Source: Lotus japonicus
Taxonomy: Eukaryota; Streptophyta; Magnoliopsida; Fabales; Fabaceae
Direction of reading: 5' to 3'
Assembly: GCF_012489685.1 (NCBI RefSeq)
Contig: NC_080043.1
Coordinates: 37,277,127-37,341,126, forward strand
Length of the DNA stretch: 64,000 nucleotides
Shown here: positions 59,199 to 64,000 of the stretch, piece after piece
Layout of the letters: each line of letters begins with the position of its first letter
How positions within the stretch are numbered: the stretch's first letter is position 1
Notes under the pieces: model-generated
The model's input: only the letters and a program-made list of their open reading frames with translations
Database searches by the model: none
Told to the model about the DNA's origin: nothing
Position numbers and translations under genes: made by a program

Positions 59199-61484
59199 TG
59201 ATGACCCGGGTGTATAAGCTATTTTTCTAGTTTTTTTTATGTATTTTAATATATTATTTATGATATTCTAGTCATTTTAGGTCACTTTAGGATTATTTCA
59301 TGCATTTTATTATTTTTATGTGTTTTAGCATTTTTCTATAATTTTTATGATTTTTATTTTTATTTTATTATGTTTTTCGGAATAAAAGGAAAAAAAGGAG
59401 CTAATCAAGTGCCGATGGTCTACGGAACTGCGGTGCTCACGCAGAAATCAAATGGCTTGTTTTCCACCCCTGGCATGTGGCGCAATCTGGCAAGATGTCT
59501 ACCATAAGACTATGATTCGGGATGCACTAGATTCCAACCCTTTAAGCTTCGTCCAATGGACCTGCGACACGTGGTAGAGGTGTTGGGAAATGTTTTTGCT
59601 TTATGCACGTGAAAGAAACAGAACGGATTTGATCTGAATATTTTTGATAAAAAAAGAAAGATTGGGCTGGAACATTATATATATTGAAAACCTAAAGGGT
59701 GAATGGGAGAGGGTACCAGTACGCAGTGTTATCAGACTCGGCTCGAACCGGCCGGTTCGACCGGTTAAACCGGAAACCGGACCCCTGATCGGTTCGAGTC
59801 GAGCAACGGATCGGGGATGCAATCGACCCGCCTTGAACCGGATTGAACCGCCCGGGTCAGTATAAAAATCGGTGACCCGGAGCTACGGTTGGACCGGTAT
59901 TCTTTTTTTTAAAAAAAAAAAACTCCAAAATGAAGAACAGATCGAAGGGGTGTTGGTCAAAATTCCAAAACTGAAGAATGAGCGTTGATTGAGGCGCTTC
60001 AAGTTGGGGTGTTTTAGAAGCTACTCGTTCTTCTTCAAGTGGGTTGTGGGGAGAGTACCAAGGATAAGGCTACTAAGTTGTAGAAACTATTGAATGGTTA
60101 CAGAAGCAAAGCAGAGTGTGTTGATTCTTCTTTGGATTTCATGAATCGATTTTGGCCTTGTCTCTTTTCCATTCCTCTATCTTGCCCCTTTCTCACCCTG
60201 CAACATCAATTTCTCAGATCTGTTGTGCGGCTGCTGCTTAGATAATGGGGAAGTGTAAATGAGGGTAAAGGTCTAAAGGAAAATATTAGGGTTTAGTATA
60301 AGTTGGGTAAAAAAAATTGGGTCAAGAGTTTCCATCATGGCCCATTTGTACTTATTAAAAATAATATATATGTTGCATTGTGTGTGGGCTCACGTCAGAC
60401 ACATACAAAGGATATAAATTGTAGCTCTAATTTTGAACAAAAAAAAATTAATACAACGATTCAAATTGTACCTCAAATATAATAAATATAGTATACATAC
60501 TTTTTTGTTAACAAAGATAGTATATACTATTAATAGTTTAATATATGTGTACATATATAATATTTAAAAAATGAAATTTAGCGTATACCGAGTCAAACAA
60601 TTCAATCAATGACTCAGTGGTTCGACCATTAACCCATCAACCCGGTACCCCGACTGAGTCGATCACCGGTCCGAGTTTAATAACACTGCCAGTACGTGAA
60701 CAGAGGAGGAATTGATAGAAGTGCAGAGACGGCGTGAACTGCAGGAGAAAAAATACTTTAGGTTTTTTTTGCACTTTTTATATTTTCTCTTCAATTATGT
60801 CAGGCTAAATCCTCTTAGTGTTAGGGTGATTGATCTAGTTTTCTTTCAAGCTATGTTTTGAACCAAGTTTCAGTTATGATTATGGATTCTATTTTATGTC
60901 TTGAATTTCTCCTTTGTTTTAATTGAAACTTTCTATTGCAATAGTTTGTCTTACTATTTTCTATGCAATTGGAAAATTGGTAGAATTTAGGGATTTGGGG
61001 AGAAGTTGAGCAAGGGTCTGTACACCTTAGGAATAAGGGTAACGAATTGCTTGTGTTTGCCTGAAATTGAATTGAACTTCATCTCTAATTAATTAGGATT
61101 AGGTACTAAGGAATTAGCTATCACTTATTAAATGGAAGGGACACTTATGCAAGGAATTGATAAGTGGACAGTTAGGCTTAACACCTAGATAATTAACTTA
61201 ATTCATAATTATAACTGTTTGGGGAGATACATAGGGAGATGGTTAACGAAATCAGGATCCCTAGCGCGCTTTTAAATTGAATTCACTTTAACCGTGTTAT
61301 TTGCTTTCTTTAATCTTATTGCAGTTAAGTTACTTACGAAAAATCAATCATCTCTTTATTTTTATTTTTATTTTTACGTCCTAGCATTCTAAGTTTAGTA
61401 AATTTAGAGTATAAACTACGCAATCCTTGTGGTTCGATCTTTTTATTACTTCGAGCAATCTGTACACTTGCAGATTCGCTATCA
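59199..61484 (+). repeat. 3' LTR of the Athila-like element, with hAT-type insert
   Basis: It spans 2286 bp, or 1313 bp without the 965-bp insert and its 8-bp duplication. It ends CTATCA at 61484 and then passes straight into the right copy of the 284-bp duplication. Confidence 0.9.
59724..60688. mobile_element. hAT-type non-autonomous DNA element, 965 bp
   Basis: The terminal inverted repeat is CAGTGTTATCAGACTCGG on the left, against CAGTGTTATTAAACTCGG read from the right (two mismatches in 18). An exact 8-bp target duplication CCAGTACG lies at 59716-59723 and 60689-60696. The 5' LTR shows the empty site. An 8-bp duplication and CAGTG ends are typical of hAT elements. The ends are rich in CCGG/CGGTTCGA motifs that may be subterminal transposase sites. 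No transposase frame is visible. Confidence 0.92.
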
Positions 61485-61768
61485 CATGTTTAGTTGCTAT
61501 TTTGGTCTTTATTTTCACATGTTTTGACATGAATGTTGATGATTGTTTGGATCTGATTTTTCTAGGTGAATATGTCGATGTAGTTGGCTGGACTTATGCT
61601 TGTGGTGATGAGAGGAAAGAAAGAAAAAAAAATACAAACCCTAGGACTCATTTTGGGTTCGGCCGAACCCTATTTTAGGGGGTTCGGAGCGTTTCTTTCT
61701 TTCATTTCATGCACAAGTTCGTCTGATGCCTTGTTCGATGAAATTGCTATGATATATGTGTTGATATG
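61485..61768 (+). repeat. 284-bp direct duplication, right copy
   Basis: It follows the LTR end ATCA directly and ends TTGATATG before CATGAGAAC, the unique continuation of the solo LTR. Same length as the left copy, 54798-55081. Confidence 0.93.
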
Positions 61769-62411
61769 CATGAGAACAAGATTATGAGTATTGATGCAAT
61801 ATGAATAATGCCTGACTGAGATAATGTTACAAGGGTCGCTCATCCAGCTGTAATTCCCATTGATGTTGTGAATATTTATTGTCGTTTATGTTTCATTATT
61901 CGACGTTAAAATTTGTTAAGACTCTAGGCTGACTAATTAGAGCCATGAACAAAGAGAATTGAGAACTAAATCGCTTGCAAGTAAAAATGTGAATTAATAT
62001 GGAACATAGGTCTAGTTAAGACTGTGGACCATGAGAACGATGGTGCCGTTAGAGACAAACAGTTACTTGCACGCGAGGGTGTTGGATTGACTTTATGTCG
62101 TCCTGAGAATTAAGGGTTGTACTGTGTGTCCCCTTGGGATTGACTGCGCGTCTCCCCGAGAACTGAGGGTTGTACTGAGTGTCCCCTCGAGAATTGTGCA
62201 TTTGCGGATGTTCGAGATTGGCCAAGGTGTTGCGGTGGTTGTGTGAATGGTGAGGATCGTTAGTCTAACCAAATACTTAGGTGGCTAACTGTTATACAAA
62301 TCCTATTAAAGTAAAGAGATATTATGCGAAGTAAATCGTTATATATTTATATTTGATTTGTAACCTGACCCTTGCTTGTTTGTTTTGTGTAATTGGGGGG
62401 AGGGGGGGTAG
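61769..62411. other. Solo LTR, non-coding part
   Basis: Unique-looking LTR sequence with phrases GTGTCCCCTTGGGATTG and GTGTCCCCTCGAGAATTG near 62125 and 62185. These form a short diverged repeat. No gene is supported. Confidence 0.5.
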
Positions 62412-62972
62412 ATGGTTCTGACGAAGACCACAACGTCGATCCACTCCTGGAAACTAAAGTTATATGATGAGGAGAAAGATTCGGCTTGGGCGACCGACAC
62501 ATCCGGAGTCCGACGAGTCTATGTCGGCGATGCAAAGCTTACAGGTTTGCATGCGCATGGAGACTTCGTGGAGATGCAACGCATGACGGGAGGAGTCATC
62601 ACGATGCCTTATCCACCTCCACATTTTTTTTACCCGAAGGACGAAGGCTCTCAAGTGGCATCAGTGGAGAGTGATCCTTCTGAAGAAGCAGCGATCGAGT
62701 CCCAGCCACCGGTAGAGCAGATTATAGTTCCAACACAGGCTCGAGCTGAGGAGCCAAAGCATGATGACAAGGTAGAGCTGAATGGGCGAGTATCTGTAGC
62801 ACCGGCTTGGTGGGGTGACATGGAGGCTTGCTGTGTATTCGGCCAGTTTGAGGCCCTGCCACTTGAGTCTCTACCGCAAGTCGTGCCACTTTTCAAGAAG
62901 CGCCACCAGGTCAAAGGTTGCTTCGAGAAGGAGATCATTGAGGTTTCCAGTGAAGATGGGGGTAGGGATTGA
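62412..62972 (+). CDS. 186-residue open frame inside the solo LTR, unknown
   Basis: The frame starts MVLTKTTTSIHSWKLKLYDE and stays open for 186 codons, with sequence of protein-like composition (VYVGDAKLTGLHAHGDFVEM, VITMPYPPPHFFYPKDEG) and an acidic middle and end. No domain is recognised. It is closest to the 3' end of the LTR, 370 bp from GTTACA. LTRs rarely carry such frames, so this could be a captured exon or a chance frame in a GC-richer stretch. A polyG run (GGGGGGAGGGGGGG) lies just upstream. Confidence 0.35.
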   Translation: MVLTKTTTSIHSWKLKLYDEEKDSAWATDTSGVRRVYVGDAKLTGLHAHGDFVEMQRMTGGVITMPYPPPHFFYPKDEGSQVASVESDPSEEAAIESQPPVEQIIVPTQARAEEPKHDDKVELNGRVSVAPAWWGDMEACCVFGQFEALPLESLPQVVPLFKKRHQVKGCFEKEIIEVSSEDGGRD

Positions 62973-63343
62973 GAGTTTTTCTATTTTGGGGACTTGAGAG
63001 CTATGCATCGAACTTAATTATTTACTTATTCTGTTAGACTATTTTATGGTTTTGTTATTTCATTTCAGATGTAATGAGTTTACGGTTTTGTACTTGAACA
63101 ACTTCACACGTGGGTGTGATTACTGTTTCTTTATTTAATTGCAAACGTTATTTCAGTTATCCGACGCTTTATATTTATACGTTGGAGTTCAACTATAAAT
63201 GAATCAAGAATAAAGTTTCAAGAATTTCGTAAAATGAACCTTTGTCATTTAATTCAAGATTAATAATTGAATCGACGAATATTCTTTACGAAAATTGTGA
63301 CGTTTGAATCACTGTGTGACACTCGAGAAATCGGGGCGTTACA
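62973..63343. other. 3' end of the solo LTR
   Basis: AT-rich sequence ending GAAATCGGGGCGTTACA. It includes a possible poly(A) region with TTTTATGG and AATAAAG near 63208. No gene is supported. Confidence 0.5.
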
Positions 63344-64000
63344 CGTAACAATTGAGCAATCACTCAAATTCGATTTTAAAGCAAGTAACAATCAGGCAGA
63401 GTATGAGGCTATAATTGCAGGATTGAGATTGGCAATTGAAATGGGTGTCAGAAACATTACGATCAAAACAGATTCACAGATAGTTTCCAGGCAGATTCAA
63501 GGGGAGTATCAGGCAAAGGATGCACAGTTGGCTAAATACTTGGTGAAGGCTCAAAATTTGATAAAACAATTGGACAAAGTGCAGATCAATCATGTTCCAC
63601 GGGATGAAAATACAAGGGCTGATATATTGTCAAAGTTAGCAAGCACTAAAAAGCCAGACAACAATAACTCAGTGATCCAAGAGGTTTTAAACAGTCCAAG
63701 TATTGAGGATGATGAAGTTATGGTGATTTCAACAGCGACAGATCAAAATTGGATGGGGCGAATCAAGATGTGTTTAGAAGCAGAGGGAACAGATTTGTTG
63801 ATGTTTACCAAAGATCAGGTTCGTGAGGCGAGTCACTACACTCTTCTAGGCGAACAATTGTACAGGAGAGGAGTAGGGATTCCATTACTGAGATGTGTGT
63901 CAAAGGAGGAGCTGAAAGAATTATGTTCGAGGTACATGAAGGGGTTTGTGCAAGTCATCTGGGTGGAAGATCTTTGGCAGCAAAAGTGCTAAGAGCAAGA
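63344..64000 (+). pseudogene. pol relic resumed: second RNase H and start of integrase
   Basis: After the CGTAA duplication the RNase H continues: FDFKASNNQAEYEAIIAGLR, LAIEMGVRNITIKTDSQIV and INHVPRDENTRADILSKLAS. This is the archaeal-type RNase H of Tat elements. YTLLGEQLYRRGVGIPLLRC leads into the integrase zinc finger, where a frameshift near 63925 leaves the expected His-containing EVHEG segment in another frame. The gene runs past the window edge. Confidence 0.85.

Larger units (their letters stand above)
55082..61484 (+). mobile_element. Non-autonomous LTR element with tRNA-Asp primer site (Athila-like)
   Basis: LTRs lie at 55082-56405 and 59199-61484, the second enlarged by a hAT-type insert; both run TGATGACCC to CTATCA. 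The primer site at 56411-56428 is complementary to tRNA-Asp, as in Athila elements. The internal region of 2.8 kb holds one open frame (56562-57377) and no RT, RNase H or integrase. A GGGAGACAACCCA phrase after the frame and a GAGGACAAGC phrase before the 3' LTR also occur in Athila-like elements. The LTRs differ at roughly 1.5-2% of sites by eye. Confidence 0.85.
53691..63343 (+). mobile_element. Solo LTR (TGTAAGACC...GTTACA) containing further insertions
   Basis: The target duplication CGTAA at 53686-53690 and 63344-63348 is exact, and the ends are TGTAAGACC and GGGGCGTTACA. The same end types are seen in the chromovirus LTRs at 1594-18811, though the interior is a different family. No second copy of the LTR start occurs inside, and no gag or pol belongs to it. 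It is therefore a solo LTR, left when two LTRs recombined. Without the nested element and one 284-bp repeat it is about 2970 bp. Confidence 0.82.
49657..64000 (+). mobile_element. Decayed Tat-like Ty3/gypsy element, split by nested insertions and truncated by the window
   Basis: A plus-strand gag-pro-pol series (49946-53690) resumes at 63344 after a 9.65-kb insert, reading through the CGTAA target duplication. It carries at least ten stops or frame breaks. The dual RNase H arrangement places it near the Tat lineage, but it is far older than the element at 34520. Its 3' half lies beyond base 64000. Confidence 0.8.

Noticed and set aside
59644..59865. Frame across the left end of the hAT-type element
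   Set aside because: It crosses the insertion boundary and is a chance fusion of LTR and transposon end.
53691..63343. Possibility that the CGTAA-flanked insert is a full two-LTR element
   Set aside because: The first several hundred bases of the insert do not recur before 63343, and no primer site or gag-pol of its own is present, so a solo LTR fits better.
1..64000. CRISPR arrays, bacterial operons, plasmid origins, phage or integrative elements
   Set aside because: No evenly spaced short repeats with unique spacers, no operon structure and no bacterial signals were found. All coding evidence is plant nuclear.

Overview
The window is nuclear DNA from a flowering plant, a dicot and most probably a legume. 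The evidence is three intron-bearing or plastid-targeted plant genes, several plant LTR-retrotransposon lineages, and plant-type MITEs. The species cannot be fixed from the sequence alone. Nothing bacterial, no CRISPR array and no intact tRNA or rRNA gene was seen. Exon boundaries were set by eye from GT/AG sites and reading frame; family names rest on recognised motifs, without a search.

Bases 1-18811 are dominated by a tandem LTR-internal-LTR-internal-LTR array (1594-18811) of a defective, chromovirus-like Ty3/gypsy element on the minus strand. The array has one pair of 5-bp target duplications (GAGAG) at its outer ends. It sits inside an exon of a decayed replication-protein-A-like gene, whose pieces lie at 1295-1593 and 18812-19416. 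The right-hand LTR carries a 934-bp mariner/Stowaway-type element. Bases 19417-24098 hold relics: a Ty1/copia fragment, a repetitive segment and a GRAS-domain fragment.

Bases 24099-31793 are the gene island. It has a five-exon bHLH transcription factor of the ILR3/bHLH105 type (iron homeostasis), a single-exon plastid DUF1995 protein, and a convergent six-exon galacturonosyltransferase of the GAUT13/14 type (pectin synthesis). All three look intact. They are unrelated functionally and only share an open-chromatin neighbourhood.

Bases 34326-49111 are a small Stowaway-like MITE split by a young Tat-lineage Ty3/gypsy element (34520-48923, TSD GAGTG, LTRs about 99% identical by eye). The element encodes Gag-Pro and RT-RNaseH-integrase on the minus strand. 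On the plus strand it carries two further genes with their own TATA boxes: a four-exon plant-mobile-domain gene and a small coiled-coil gene.

Bases 49657-64000 are a four-level nest. A decayed Tat-like element that runs off the window is split by a solo LTR (53691-63343, TSD CGTAA). That LTR is split by a non-autonomous element with a tRNA-Asp primer site (55082-61484). The second LTR of that element contains a 965-bp hAT-type element (59724-60688, 8-bp TSD). The third-level element is flanked not by 5 bp but by a 284-bp direct duplication whose divergence resembles that of its LTRs. This is the most unusual structure in the window.
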